A stretch of DNA of 64,000 nucleotides, from the NCBI GenBank assembly GCA_001766655.1, contig MJCC01000001.1, forward strand, positions 1,161,809 to 1,225,808. Direction: 5' to 3'. The position numbers and the translations under genes were made by a program. Within the stretch, counting starts at the first letter, position 1, and each line of letters begins with the position of its first letter. This DNA comes from Phytomonas francai (lineage: Eukaryota > Euglenozoa > Kinetoplastea > Trypanosomatida > Trypanosomatidae). Positions 41,519-50,735 of the stretch are shown here, piece after piece. The notes below the pieces were generated by a model, which was given only the letters and a program-made list of their open reading frames with translations, was not told where the DNA came from and searched no databases.

Positions 41519-41547
41519 TCTTTGGAAAATAAAAGTTTCAAGGGAAT

Positions 41548-42801
41548 ATGCGTCATGGGAGTTTCTCTAACTGGCTAATTCCATATTGCCTCAGCTCTCT
41601 TCGAGGAAGGGGTGTGTATTCTTTGCCATTGGAGAATGGTATGGGATCTCTGGGGTGCCTTATCGGACACGTTTCGGATTCTTGCAATTTACACATGTCT
41701 CATGTGTTGCTTCTTTTGCTTGGGGTCGATGCGTGTGAAAATCAGTACCTGGGTCAAATTATCCAATTCTATTCTGTCGTTTCCCTTCTAGACACGTTTG
41801 GTTCTACCGAGGAGCTATTGCTATGGGCAGAGCAGTACAAAATTAGATTGCAAAGTTTTGGTTGCCATTTATTGAATTGTTGCACAAATTGTAATTCTTT
41901 GGAAAAGGATTGCTTCGTTTCTGTAGGAACTTCGATGGGTAGATATGATCACTCGAGATCGGCTTTCACTTCTAAAGAAGGTTTGAAAGCTGATAGTATT
42001 GTTTTTGGCTTAAGTGAGGCTCTAAATTGCCATCATTCCACATTGGGTAGGGTGACGCTTTTTATTCGCCCATCAGTCCAACCTGAGTTTCAGATGTTCG
42101 CCAACACTATATCATCCTGTATGCGTAAATATTCCGGGAACCTAATGAAAGCTGTAATTATTTCCTCCCTACAACATTCTCACAATACGTCAAATTTCAT
42201 CACTTTCCTCATAAAGTCTAAAGTCAAAGTTATTTTTGTTCAGAAAACTGTTAGCGAGGATATCAAGGAGCATCTCCTAAGCGAGAATATTTTCTTGTTC
42301 GAGAGACTTGGTAAGGTGCAGATATGTGAGCTTAAAAATTTTATACATGGATCTTTTTTTTCTTCTATAGATGAGTTTCTATTTTCCATGAGTAATTCAC
42401 ATGCGTCTTTAGCATCTGTAAAGTTGAAATTGAAAAGGGATGCGTTTGGTGTTTTTGTTGAAGTGAAAAAAAAAAGAATGCACAATAATCTGATTGTTGC
42501 CTCAGAAAATCATGGCCATTCTTTGGAGGGAGGTCTAATTGAGCGCCATGGTGTCTTTTCTTTCTCACATGTCCTTTCTTTAAGGGCTTTTGGTCCTGGA
42601 AAAAGCTCCTTTGCAAAAATTGATGCATTTTTTGAACTATTTAAGCTCTTTATTGTTAATCTTTTATGCGAGTCTTTTTTGTCCCGTAGAGTAACAGTTT
42701 CAGAAAAAGGTACGACTCGACGGAGCATTTTAAAGCTTTTATGGTCTAAGAGACTTTTTGAGAGTTTAAATTATAGTATTCGTCTTTTGCAAAGCTGTTA
42801 G
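41548..42801 (+). CDS. Chaperonin-like protein, MKKS/BBS6-like (tentative)
   Basis: The 417-residue protein is the first gene of the right array. Residues about 190-250 look like a group II chaperonin apical-domain strand-helix unit: a hydrophobic KAVIISSL strand, a helix, then KVKVIFVQKTVSEDI and ENIFLFERLGKVQICELKNF, corresponding to the CQK and R(V/I)... segments of CCT and MKKS. SLEGGLIERHG near residue 340 resembles the GGG.TE motif of MKKS/CCT. The C-terminus (SILKLLWSKRLFESLNYSI) could match the final equatorial helices. The N-terminal equatorial ATP-binding motifs of true chaperonins are not seen, as in the BBS chaperonin-like proteins that assist BBSome assembly. The start follows TTTAG at 41518. 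Confidence 0.5.
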   Translation: MRHGSFSNWLIPYCLSSLRGRGVYSLPLENGMGSLGCLIGHVSDSCNLHMSHVLLLLLGVDACENQYLGQIIQFYSVVSLLDTFGSTEELLLWAEQYKIRLQSFGCHLLNCCTNCNSLEKDCFVSVGTSMGRYDHSRSAFTSKEGLKADSIVFGLSEALNCHHSTLGRVTLFIRPSVQPEFQMFANTISSCMRKYSGNLMKAVIISSLQHSHNTSNFITFLIKSKVKVIFVQKTVSEDIKEHLLSENIFLFERLGKVQICELKNFIHGSFFSSIDEFLFSMSNSHASLASVKLKLKRDAFGVFVEVKKKRMHNNLIVASENHGHSLEGGLIERHGVFSFSHVLSLRAFGPGKSSFAKIDAFFELFKLFIVNLLCESFLSRRVTVSEKGTTRRSILKLLWSKRLFESLNYSIRLLQSC

Positions 42802-43017
42802 ATCCTAGCAAGCTATTTGTGATGACTTTATATATTCTAATAAATATTAGCGAATCCCATAGTGACACATGAATATTAGTAGTTTTAAGTTCAAATTCTG
42901 ATTCTCATCCGAGGTTCGAATGGGTTTCCACTTGATGTTTCCCTTTTTCCTTCAATTTTTATAATTTTAAATTTCAATGACAAATTTTATTCTAGATGAT
43001 ATTGTAGCTGATAAGCA

Positions 43018-43488
43018 ATGAGGACACTGGAAGACGGTTGGGGTGATATGGTTATGCCTGGTGTTTACATGATTTCAAGATCCAATACGACTATTTCCAA
43101 TTCTTTACAATCCTTATCAAACAATGATGGTACAACTGATTTTGAACAGTTGCATAAAGATATCGAAAAACTTCAATTCGATATTGAGCAGTTGACACGC
43201 AGTAATAAAGAAATTCAAGACTACATAAATGACACGGGCAGTGATAAAGACAAACCATCTTATCCAGATCATGAACCGAAGTGTACATGTCCTGAAGATG
43301 ATGTTGACATCTTTATCGAAGCATTAAAAGAAAACGATCAGATTATTAAGAAGAAACAGCGTGAGTTAGATCACCTAAAAGAAACCATCAATGGGCTGCA
43401 CTGTGGATGTGTGCATCATGCTTTGATTGCGAAACAAAGACCCCAGTGCGTTGAGAGGGCAACACCAACTGATCGTATCATATTGTAA
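43018..43488 (+). CDS. Small coiled-coil protein, unknown
   Basis: The 156-residue protein has two heptad-rich helices: one at about 42-70 (DFEQLHKDIEKLQFDIEQLT) and one at about 100-125 (ENDQIIKKKQRELDHLKETI). A Cys-containing linker joins them (CTCPEDD), and a CGCVHHAL segment follows. Paired Cys could bind metal, but the spacing matches no finger I know. An acceptor (TTTTATTCTAG, AG at 42994-42995) lies 22 bases upstream of the ATG. A three-codon open frame (ATG at 42996, stop TAG) lies between the splice site and the start. No family is recognised. Confidence 0.7.
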   Translation: MRTLEDGWGDMVMPGVYMISRSNTTISNSLQSLSNNDGTTDFEQLHKDIEKLQFDIEQLTRSNKEIQDYINDTGSDKDKPSYPDHEPKCTCPEDDVDIFIEALKENDQIIKKKQRELDHLKETINGLHCGCVHHALIAKQRPQCVERATPTDRIIL

Positions 43489-43588
43489 GTATTGTCATTT
43501 TTTTCGAAACTCAGTCAAAATCTGGAATTCATGTGTCTTTTAAACACCAAAAATAGACTTTTTATATAATATTTTTTCTAATCTCTTC

Positions 43589-43590
43589 AG
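43589..43590 (+). promoter_or_regulatory. Spliced-leader acceptor of OLA1
   Basis: A pyrimidine tract (about 43572-43588) ends in CAG at 43590, giving a 64-base 5' untranslated region before the ATG at 43655. Confidence 0.6.
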
Positions 43591-43654
43591 CTATCTTATC
43601 TCCAGTCCTTTATATTTTTTAATATTGGTATTATTTTCAAATACATCAATCAAA

Positions 43655-44836
43655 ATGCCCTCAAAAAAAAATGAAAAACAGACTGATCACAAAACAATAC
43701 TTTTGGGGCGGCCTGGCAGCAATTTGAAAATTGGTATTGTTGGGCTTCCTAACGTAGGTAAGTCAACGCTTTTTAACGTGCTTTCAAAAAAATCTGTGCC
43801 AGCTGAAAATCGTCCATTTTGCACAATTGATCCAAATACAGCTGATATTAATATACCAGATGAGAGGTTTGATAAACTTGTCCGAATTGAAAAACCAGCA
43901 TCTATAGTTCCTGCACAAGTTCACATTTGTGATATTGCAGGGCTTGTGCGAGGGGCAAGTGGCGGAGAAGGTCTTGGAAATAACTTTTTGTCACACATTA
44001 GCTTCTGCGATGGAATTATTCATATGGTGCGTGTTTTTGATGACATGGAAATTACTCATCTGGAGGGAGATTTAGATCCTATTCGAGATTTAGAGATTAT
44101 CTTCTCAGAATTGGTTCTGAAAGATTTACAAATTGTAAATGGGTTGATTGATAAGTTGACTCCAGTTGTTAACAGGGGGCTTGATAAGTCAAAAAAAGGG
44201 GATCTTGAAACTTTACAAAAGGCCAAATCATTTTTGGAGGAGGGAAGGCAGATCCGCTGCTGTCAATGGAATGGAAAGGAAATCGATTTTTTGAACACAA
44301 TTCAGCTTCTAACAGCTAAACCAGCTATGTTCTTGATTAATATGTCTGAAAACGATTTTGTTCGTCAGCGCAATAAGTGGTTGAAGAAACTGAAGGATTG
44401 GATTGACGAGCGAACAGCTGAACCAATGATTCCGTTTTCAGCTGAACTCGAGACCCAGTTTCTTACTATGACACCAGAAGAGACTGCAAAGTATTGTGAG
44501 GAAAAGAAAACTAAATCTCAGCTGACAAAGATTATCAAGACTGCTTATGAAATTATTAACCTAATTCATTACTTCACAGCAGGTTCCGATGAAGTGAAGT
44601 GTTGGACAATTCAACGTGGCACAAAAGCTCCACAGGCAGCTGGTAGGATTCATTCAGACATGGAAAAGGGATTTATTTGTGCTGAGGTTATTGAGTGGGA
44701 GGACTTTAATCGCCTTGAAAGTGAAGCTACTTGCCGAGAAGAAGGAAAGCAGCATCAACAAGGCCGTAATTATGAGGTCCAAGATGGTGATATCATCTTC
44801 TTTAAGTTTAATGCATCGAAAGCTAGTAAGAAGTAA
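43655..44836 (+). CDS. OLA1: Obg-like ATPase OLA1/YchF
   Basis: The 393-residue protein matches the universal YchF/OLA1 family in length and all domains. It has a P-loop GLPNVGKST (residues 30-38), switch II DIAGLVRGASGGEGLG, and NMSE where classical GTPases have NKxD, the change that makes OLA1 prefer ATP. A helical insert follows, then a C-terminal TGS domain (from about KCWTIQRGTKAPQAA, with HSDMEKGFICAEV). OLA1 is a cytosolic, ribosome-associated ATPase implicated in translation control and stress responses. The frame runs up to a TTG at 43625, but the acceptor TTTTTTCTAATCTCTTCAG ends at 43590 and the first ATG is 43655. Confidence 0.97.
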   Translation: MPSKKNEKQTDHKTILLGRPGSNLKIGIVGLPNVGKSTLFNVLSKKSVPAENRPFCTIDPNTADINIPDERFDKLVRIEKPASIVPAQVHICDIAGLVRGASGGEGLGNNFLSHISFCDGIIHMVRVFDDMEITHLEGDLDPIRDLEIIFSELVLKDLQIVNGLIDKLTPVVNRGLDKSKKGDLETLQKAKSFLEEGRQIRCCQWNGKEIDFLNTIQLLTAKPAMFLINMSENDFVRQRNKWLKKLKDWIDERTAEPMIPFSAELETQFLTMTPEETAKYCEEKKTKSQLTKIIKTAYEIINLIHYFTAGSDEVKCWTIQRGTKAPQAAGRIHSDMEKGFICAEVIEWEDFNRLESEATCREEGKQHQQGRNYEVQDGDIIFFKFNASKASKK

Positions 44837-45092
44837 TTTTTTTTCTCTTTGTACACTTAACATAAAAATAGTAACAACGTTGGCTAAGTAATTAATATAG
44901 CACTACAATTGTTTTTCTCGAAAAGAAGCACATATGGTTTAAATGCTAGCGAAACCAAGGGGCTTGACTAGAACGCAAAGATTTCGTCTAATATCTGAGT
45001 ATTTATGCATTTTTTTGCTTTTAAATATTTGAAAAATTAACACTTCCTTAAGACATACCCTCCTCGATTCAACTCTGATAAGTAGTGTATAA

Positions 45093-46031
45093 ATGATCAA
45101 TCTAAGCACAATGTGCCTCAGAAATAGTACACAAACCATTCTCATGGCTCCCATTAAAGACAAGTATTCCATTTTAATGGAGGATGATAAACTGCGTGCA
45201 GGTGCAAGTAGTATGCAGGGTTGGAGAAGCACTATGGAAGACGCACATGCAATGTATCTCTCACTTTTGGGTATGCCTGATAAAATGAACGACGAGGATG
45301 GTGCCATTGCCGCTGTTTTTGATGGGCATCGTGGCAGCAAATTTGCTCAATCATGCGCATCACATATACGTGAGTGGGTCACTTCAACAACCGCATTTCG
45401 TAGTGGTTATTTTGAGAAAGCACTGAAAGATGCATTTATATTTGGGGACGAATTATTGCATAGAACTATGCCGAATGAACTGAGCGGGTGCACGGGAAAT
45501 TGTGTATTGATAATTCAAAATAATCTTTACTGTGCGAACACAGGCGATTCACGCTCAGTGCTGTGCCGTGATGGTATTGCCATTCCGCTGAGTGAAGACC
45601 ATAAGCCGACAAACCCATTAGAAAAAGAGCGCATTGAAAGGGCAGGTGGTTACGTACACAATGGCCGTGTGAATGGCGTTCTTTCACTAAGCCGCGCCTT
45701 TGGAGACTTTGCGTTCAAAAAAAGTAACTTAAAATCTGAGGAGCAGATAATTACCGTTGTTCCATATGTAATGCATATTGAACTTACACCACTTGATGAG
45801 TTTGTCATCATAGCTTGTGATGGCGTCTGGGATAATATATCAAACGAGGAAGCAGTCGAGTTTGTACGTAATGAGGTAGCTGATCACGGGGATGTATCGC
45901 TAGCTTGCGAACGCATGATGAATACTTGCTTGGCAATTACACCTGAAAACTATGGCACAGATAACATGACTGTGTTGATACTTCAGTTTAAGAGTTCTTT
46001 CCTCAAAAAAGTCGAGAGCAAGCTTTTTTAG
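45093..46031 (+). CDS. Protein phosphatase 2C (PPM family)
   Basis: The 312-residue protein is a compact PP2C Ser/Thr phosphatase dependent on Mg2+ or Mn2+. Metal-binding residues are visible in MEDAH (Glu49, Asp50), VFDGHRG (Asp77-Gly78), IIACDGVWDN and GTDNMTVLI. The SSMQGWR lead-in and GDSRSVLCRDG strand are typical. There is no regulatory extension, so its targets are unknown. Met18 (45144) is an alternative start that would remove a 17-residue segment without clear function. Neither start shows a strong membrane or import signal. Confidence 0.95.
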   Translation: MINLSTMCLRNSTQTILMAPIKDKYSILMEDDKLRAGASSMQGWRSTMEDAHAMYLSLLGMPDKMNDEDGAIAAVFDGHRGSKFAQSCASHIREWVTSTTAFRSGYFEKALKDAFIFGDELLHRTMPNELSGCTGNCVLIIQNNLYCANTGDSRSVLCRDGIAIPLSEDHKPTNPLEKERIERAGGYVHNGRVNGVLSLSRAFGDFAFKKSNLKSEEQIITVVPYVMHIELTPLDEFVIIACDGVWDNISNEEAVEFVRNEVADHGDVSLACERMMNTCLAITPENYGTDNMTVLILQFKSSFLKKVESKLF

Positions 46032-46479
46032 ATAGGTTCAAATCAGAATGTTATAGTGCTTACTTCTTAACTTCAAATGACCCTTCGGACGCATTGAATA
46101 GTAGGAAATATGACGTATATACATAACAATTATGCGTTTATAGATTAATATCAAATAGAAAGCTGTTTGCGTGTGCACACGCGGATAATTCTATTAAATC
46201 AATAAAGACATTTGAGTCCTGCCTTTTAGTGGCGTCTTATTCTGGAACTTAAACAATGTGCTATTATTATGTTTTTTATGTTGCGTTAGACATGTTTAAC
46301 AGTAGTTTCTTTTAACATATCACTAAATATTATGAGTTTTGTTTCATTTTTATGATTATCAATATTAAATTTAATACTTTTATAAATAGGTTATTAGGTA
46401 TAGTCATGCCTTTATACTAGTGTTAATTTTTTTATTATTCAAAGCAGACTTTATTTTCATTTTACATTTATAGAAGATA
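46032..46479. other. Spacer between PP2C and four-TM protein
   Basis: 448 AT-rich bases with the 3' region of the phosphatase. A T-rich stretch near 46425-46470 probably serves trans-splicing of the next gene. No gene is supported. Confidence 0.5.
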
Positions 46480-47193
46480 ATGACAGATCACACTAGCCAA
46501 TGGCGTGTTGTTGGAAGATTTCAAGCAAGACAACTGATTGAAAGTAATAAGATTTCAGTGATGGATCTTACTAGCCCTAATCCCCAGGATACGCCGTTTC
46601 TTCTTTACGATGTGAAGCTCTCCAACAGGGATAGCTTTCACCCTCCAAGGTACGTTGCCACAAGGGTCAATGTCCCACAAACAAGCCAGAATATGAATGT
46701 TGTATCTTTGGCACCCCCAGAGGTTCTATTTTCTGAAGGCAGGGTCATTCCTGATTTTAACTCTCATATACCTTCATTACTTTCCTCAAAAGATAGGGGG
46801 GGTCCCAAAAGCAGTTCTCGGATAATTATATCCACTTTAATTCCTTTCCCTTCAAATTTTGCTCTTTTGATACCATTATTGCTCTTTTTTGCTGATGTTA
46901 CGGTGTTTGTGGTGAGCTTGGTTGCGCAAAATGTGCCCCTAGTTAACATAGCCAGACTTTGTTCCATGATTATTATCTCTGGTGTTGTAGCGCTGATCCT
47001 CATGACAAAAAAGGGTGTGTACTCGACTGCGCTTGCGTTGCATGTATTTCTGTGGCCCAATATTTTTTTAATGTTATATCATTTGCGCACATTGTCTTTT
47101 TTCTTGTTTCATGCTATTTTTGTTGTTATCATGGCAGGTTTTATTCTGAGATTGCGTAGAAGCTTATACAATACGTGTTGGGTGTTAGAATGA
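46480..47193 (+). CDS. Four-TM membrane protein, unknown
   Basis: The 237-residue protein has a hydrophilic N-terminal half of about 120 residues followed by four closely packed membrane segments: NFALLIPLLLFFADVTVFVV, IARLCSMIIISGVVALILM, ALALHVFLWPNIFLMLYHL and FFLFHAIFVVIMAGFILRL. It ends in a short Arg-rich tail (RLRRSLYNTC). The layout, with a soluble N-terminus and a C-terminal four-helix membrane domain, resembles Yip1/PRA1-type trafficking proteins in outline, but I see no shared motif and do not assign it. Confidence 0.75.
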   Translation: MTDHTSQWRVVGRFQARQLIESNKISVMDLTSPNPQDTPFLLYDVKLSNRDSFHPPRYVATRVNVPQTSQNMNVVSLAPPEVLFSEGRVIPDFNSHIPSLLSSKDRGGPKSSSRIIISTLIPFPSNFALLIPLLLFFADVTVFVVSLVAQNVPLVNIARLCSMIIISGVVALILMTKKGVYSTALALHVFLWPNIFLMLYHLRTLSFFLFHAIFVVIMAGFILRLRRSLYNTCWVLE

Positions 47194-47450
47194 AGACCTT
47201 GTGTGCATACCACATTTGTGTATAATGATTTTGTGCTGCTAGGCTTATTTAAACAGATTTCAACCCCTTTGAGTGATCTGACGCAGTGTCCTTTCATCGC
47301 TGATCCATATTGCATGTCATAGTTATCGATATTATACCAACAACTAAATGATTTCGTATGCATATATTTCGTCAGTCAGTTTATTTGAAATCTTTACCTT
47401 TTTTTACACATTTTACTTAGTTGGTAGTCAAAAAAGTTGAATTAGTTTAA

Positions 47451-47975
47451 ATGGCACCAAAAAAAAAAGAGGAAGAACGTGAATCTTGTGTGGGAGTATT
47501 TACATTTCATGATGGTAGCACTTATGAAGGGCACTATATCAAAAAAGATGCGCCCGCTGATCCGGTACAAACAGCTTCTGGAAATCGTTTTTCTGCAACA
47601 GCTGCGGCAAAATTGATCACTAGTACTCATAGCATAGAGCGAGGAGGCTCTATTTCGACAGTAATTCCACACGGTCTTGGAGTATTTCGCGATTGTAGTG
47701 GGTCTATCTACGATGGTCAGTGGGTAGATGGCAAGATGTGTGGGTTCGGTACTTTAACCCTTCCAAGTGGCTGTTGCTACAAAGGCGATTTTTTGTCGAA
47801 TTATTACCATGGTGTGGGAAAGTATGCATGGTCTGATGGCTCATATTATAAAGGGGAATGGAGACAGAGTATGATGCATGGAAATGGTATATACATGGAT
47901 GCCTCAGGGAAGTGCTGGCATGGTTTTTTTGCTGACGGTGTCTGTACTTCTGCGGTTGCAGAGCAGGTTTTCTAG
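47451..47975 (+). CDS. MORN-repeat protein
   Basis: The 174-residue protein has a Lys-rich start (MAPKKKEEE) and at least four MORN repeats: one near residue 24 (DGSTYEGHYIKK), and three in a row from about residue 84 (SIYDGQWVDGKMCGFGTLTL, GCCYKGDFLSNYYHGVGKYA, SYYKGEWRQSMMHGNGIY), with a weak fourth (KCWHGFF). A stretch of about 45 residues interrupts the first and second repeats. MORN proteins in trypanosomatids are often cytoskeletal or flagellar (hook complex, axoneme). The particular role here is not shown by sequence. Confidence 0.9.
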   Translation: MAPKKKEEERESCVGVFTFHDGSTYEGHYIKKDAPADPVQTASGNRFSATAAAKLITSTHSIERGGSISTVIPHGLGVFRDCSGSIYDGQWVDGKMCGFGTLTLPSGCCYKGDFLSNYYHGVGKYAWSDGSYYKGEWRQSMMHGNGIYMDASGKCWHGFFADGVCTSAVAEQVF

Positions 47976-48225
47976 AGAAGAGACATGTTTAGGCAGAAAC
48001 GCGCATTCACACAAACGCTTTAGAGACATTAATTTCTGAACTTAATATTACGACATTATTCTTGTACCTATTTCCTCTATGTAAACTATGGTCTGCATTT
48101 ATTGGTTTTACTAATCTAAACGAAGGATCCTAAACATGCACATTTGTAATTTTGGAGGTACCTTCCTGCACTAGTGCGAAAACATCGATTTCTTGTTCCT
48201 TTTCATAGTATTAATTTTTTTTCCT

Positions 48226-48227
48226 AG
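48226..48227 (+). promoter_or_regulatory. Spliced-leader acceptor of SPT5
   Basis: TTTTTTTTCCTAG ends at 48227, only 16 bases before the ATG at 48244. It lies inside the open frame that begins upstream at a TTG (48193) and so fixes the true start. Confidence 0.7.
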
Positions 48228-48243
48228 ATCGAAGGAAAACACA

Positions 48244-50337
48244 ATGACAGAAGTGGATTTAAACCTAGAGGAACTCGAGGGCCTTCTTGTGAATGGCAGT
48301 ACTCTTCCTCCTGAAACTTCAACTGATATTTTTGTTCCCCTCGCCGAATCGGCACAGGATTCATTTCCAGATTCTGGAGAGGTGACCATAAAGGAAAAAT
48401 CGAAAAAAAGTAAGAAACGTAAACATAAAGAGCAGAGTAGTACATCAAACACGGATGATCGTGAATGGAAGAAATCTAAGTATGTTTTAGACGCAGCAGA
48501 AAGCACTGATGGCGATGCGGACGAATTTGTGGAAGAAGATGATGATGCGGAGGAAGGCTTGGATGAGGGACCTTATTATGAAGCGCCCAAGCGTTTCATT
48601 TTCCACGAGGGAGATGAAGCTAAGTCCGCAGATGAACTTGGGCGGGAGTTTGAGGAACGCTATCAAAGAATGAAAAAACAAAAGTCGATCGAGGACTTAC
48701 AGGGGATTATTCCTCGAGAAAAAATGTCTTCACTTCGCTACGCTTCCTACTCGCTTCCGCAAGATTCTGATCCCAAGGTATTCGCGGTAAAGTGTCGCCC
48801 ACGTATGGCTCGTATCTTAGTCACGCGTATTGTAAACAAGTGCTATGCTTATCGTGTTGGTAAAAATTACGAAAAGAAGAAGGTTGATCTTGGTATCATA
48901 TCTGTATTCTGCATAGATCATGTAAAGGAATACATTTACATTGAAGCGTATCGTAAAATATTTGTAGAGAGTGCGATAAATGGGTTGGAGGGTCTATTTC
49001 GATACAGTATAACAGTCGTCAACCCGACACAATTGCTACAGATGGTAGAAAGAAGAATTCCAAACGAAAAGATTCGAGTCGGCTCTTTTGTACGTCTTAG
49101 GCAGCGTTTCTATCGCATGGATTTGGCCCAGGTCACGTCAGTTCATTCGGATGGTGTGCACATCGATTGTAAAGTAATTCCACGAGAGGATTTTGACGGT
49201 AAACCATTTAGTAAAATATCTGCAACCTTACCTCCACAGTTCTTCGTCGCGAGTCGTGCAGTGGGTGTCGAGGATCGTGGTGATCATTATCGCTGGGGAG
49301 ATCTTCGATTCGATAAGGAGGGTTATTTAATTAAGACACTTTCATCTCGCATGGTGATAGCTGGACCACAGATGGAGAATCCCACTACGGAGGAGTTAGC
49401 CCGTTTCTACCATAACAACCGAGAGCGTGTACATGACGCCCTCTCGCATACTGGTGTTAGTCTAACGGTTCACCAGATCGGTGATTCGGTGCGGGTGGCT
49501 TCGGGGCAACTACGCAATATAATCGGTACTATCGTTGACATTTTCACCAATGATAACACCGCGCTTCTTTTGTGTACAGCTCCCAATCAAAAAGATACTA
49601 TCAAGCTCCGGGTAGAGCTGGTGTCATGTGTCAAGAACTTTGCCGAAGGCTCCCACGTGGTAGTGAGGGCGGGTGATTATGCTGGAGAAAGCGGAACCGT
49701 AGTGAAGTCCTGGGATGATGTGGTTCTCCTATTTCTTGATCGCTCTTCTTCAATGACGGAGGTCAAGGTTTCTGCCAATGACTGCCATCAAAGCAAGCTG
49801 ACGCAGATGCTAAGACACAGCTTCGGTGCATGGAAACTATTTGACCTTGTTAGTATAATTGAGGCTAACACAGTTGCATGTATCATAGGTTTAACACGAA
49901 ATGATGTGGTAGTTATAAATGAACGGAACGAGGTACAAACTTTGTCCTACGCGCAAATAAAGGCGATTAATGTACGAGGTGTGCGCCAGACAACGGATTT
50001 CATGCAGAACGTGTTAGTTGAAGGCTCCGAAGTAACTATCCAACGATCAGCACTTACGCCATTTAACTTAGATGGGGAAACTGGTCGTATTCAACAGGTT
50101 TATAACGAAACAGTTTTTGTTTGTTGTCGGAGTATACGTGAAAATGCAGGAGTAGTGGCCCTTCCTGCATCCTGCGTGCTACTTATTGGTGGGCGCACAA
50201 CTACCAGGCAGGCAGCTCCACCTAAGCAGCTACCTATGCCTAACCGCCGTATACATAACGCTAAAAAGGTGGATATATCCATCCCCTCTAATACTATTTC
50301 GACAGATTGGCAGATCAATTCTGAGTGGTGTGAGTAA
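48244..50337 (+). CDS. SPT5: Transcription elongation factor SPT5
   Basis: The 697-residue protein has an acidic, Lys/Ser-rich N-terminus (about 1-150, with EDDDAEEGLDEGPY), then an NGN domain at about 179-255 (VFAVKCRPRMARILVTRIVN, YIYIEAYRKIFVESAINGLE), and several KOW domains (about 275, 415, 470 and 610; for example VRVGSFVRLRQRFYRMDLAQ-like and AGDYAGESGTVVKSWDD). SPT5 pairs with SPT4 (DSIF), rides on RNA polymerase II and promotes processive elongation. Long polycistronic units make this central in trypanosomatids. The C-terminal repeat region phosphorylated in animals is not evident, and the length is short compared with about 1060-1090 in yeast and human. The start is set by the acceptor at 48227. 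Confidence 0.93.
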   Translation: MTEVDLNLEELEGLLVNGSTLPPETSTDIFVPLAESAQDSFPDSGEVTIKEKSKKSKKRKHKEQSSTSNTDDREWKKSKYVLDAAESTDGDADEFVEEDDDAEEGLDEGPYYEAPKRFIFHEGDEAKSADELGREFEERYQRMKKQKSIEDLQGIIPREKMSSLRYASYSLPQDSDPKVFAVKCRPRMARILVTRIVNKCYAYRVGKNYEKKKVDLGIISVFCIDHVKEYIYIEAYRKIFVESAINGLEGLFRYSITVVNPTQLLQMVERRIPNEKIRVGSFVRLRQRFYRMDLAQVTSVHSDGVHIDCKVIPREDFDGKPFSKISATLPPQFFVASRAVGVEDRGDHYRWGDLRFDKEGYLIKTLSSRMVIAGPQMENPTTEELARFYHNNRERVHDALSHTGVSLTVHQIGDSVRVASGQLRNIIGTIVDIFTNDNTALLLCTAPNQKDTIKLRVELVSCVKNFAEGSHVVVRAGDYAGESGTVVKSWDDVVLLFLDRSSSMTEVKVSANDCHQSKLTQMLRHSFGAWKLFDLVSIIEANTVACIIGLTRNDVVVINERNEVQTLSYAQIKAINVRGVRQTTDFMQNVLVEGSEVTIQRSALTPFNLDGETGRIQQVYNETVFVCCRSIRENAGVVALPASCVLLIGGRTTTRQAAPPKQLPMPNRRIHNAKKVDISIPSNTISTDWQINSEWCE

Positions 50338-50735
50338 CCTCTCTACTTTGCTAACTATACACCTGGGAAAAAAATTGTACTTTTTGAATGATTAGCTTCT
50401 TTTTTGTGGGCACGAATTACTTAGACATGAGCTGGTGGTAGTCCCTCGATTTGTTGATCAGCCTATTTTATTGTGTTGGAGGGAGTTATGTCAACATAAA
50501 AAGATGGAGAAATATATAGCGGGTCTACTTTTTCCTAAATTTCACCAGTCATTCATATTAAAGGACATTCAAATACTCTACATAATATATCCATCAACGC
50601 TGTATGTCTCTGTACAATTGATCTTTTTACAACAGAAAGTTAAAATTTGATTTGAGCTGACTAATTACGTGTACTGCCTATGTCTTTGTCTTTAATCTCT
50701 TATACAATAGCTAATCATTTATTACGGAGCATAAC
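50338..50735. other. Spacer between SPT5 and acyl-CoA oxidase
   Basis: 398 bases. Near its end, TCTTTGTCTTTAATCTCTTATACAATAG (AG at about 50710) is a good acceptor for the next gene. A 71-codon frame at 50435-50650 has no features. Confidence 0.55.

Larger units (their letters stand above)
35228..41547. promoter_or_regulatory. Divergent strand-switch region, probable bidirectional transcription start
   Basis: The minus-strand array ends its upstream side at 35227 and the plus-strand array begins at 41548, so the two transcription units point away from each other. In trypanosomatids such divergent switches are where RNA polymerase II initiates polycistronic transcription, usually without a TATA-type promoter. 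Bases 35228-37060 and 39041-41547 are AT-rich with no supported genes; the middle holds a decayed retroelement. Runs of G or C stand out against the AT background (37048-37054, 37212-37227, 39966-39978, 41187-41200, 41418-41433). No tRNA gene is recognised here. Confidence 0.75.

Noticed and set aside
42911..42925. Sequence resembling a tRNA B box (GAGGTTCGAATGGG)
   Set aside because: No matching A box or cloverleaf arms can be found at the required distance upstream.
46764..47060. 98-codon minus-strand frame
   Set aside because: It overlaps the four-TM gene in antisense and has no independent support.
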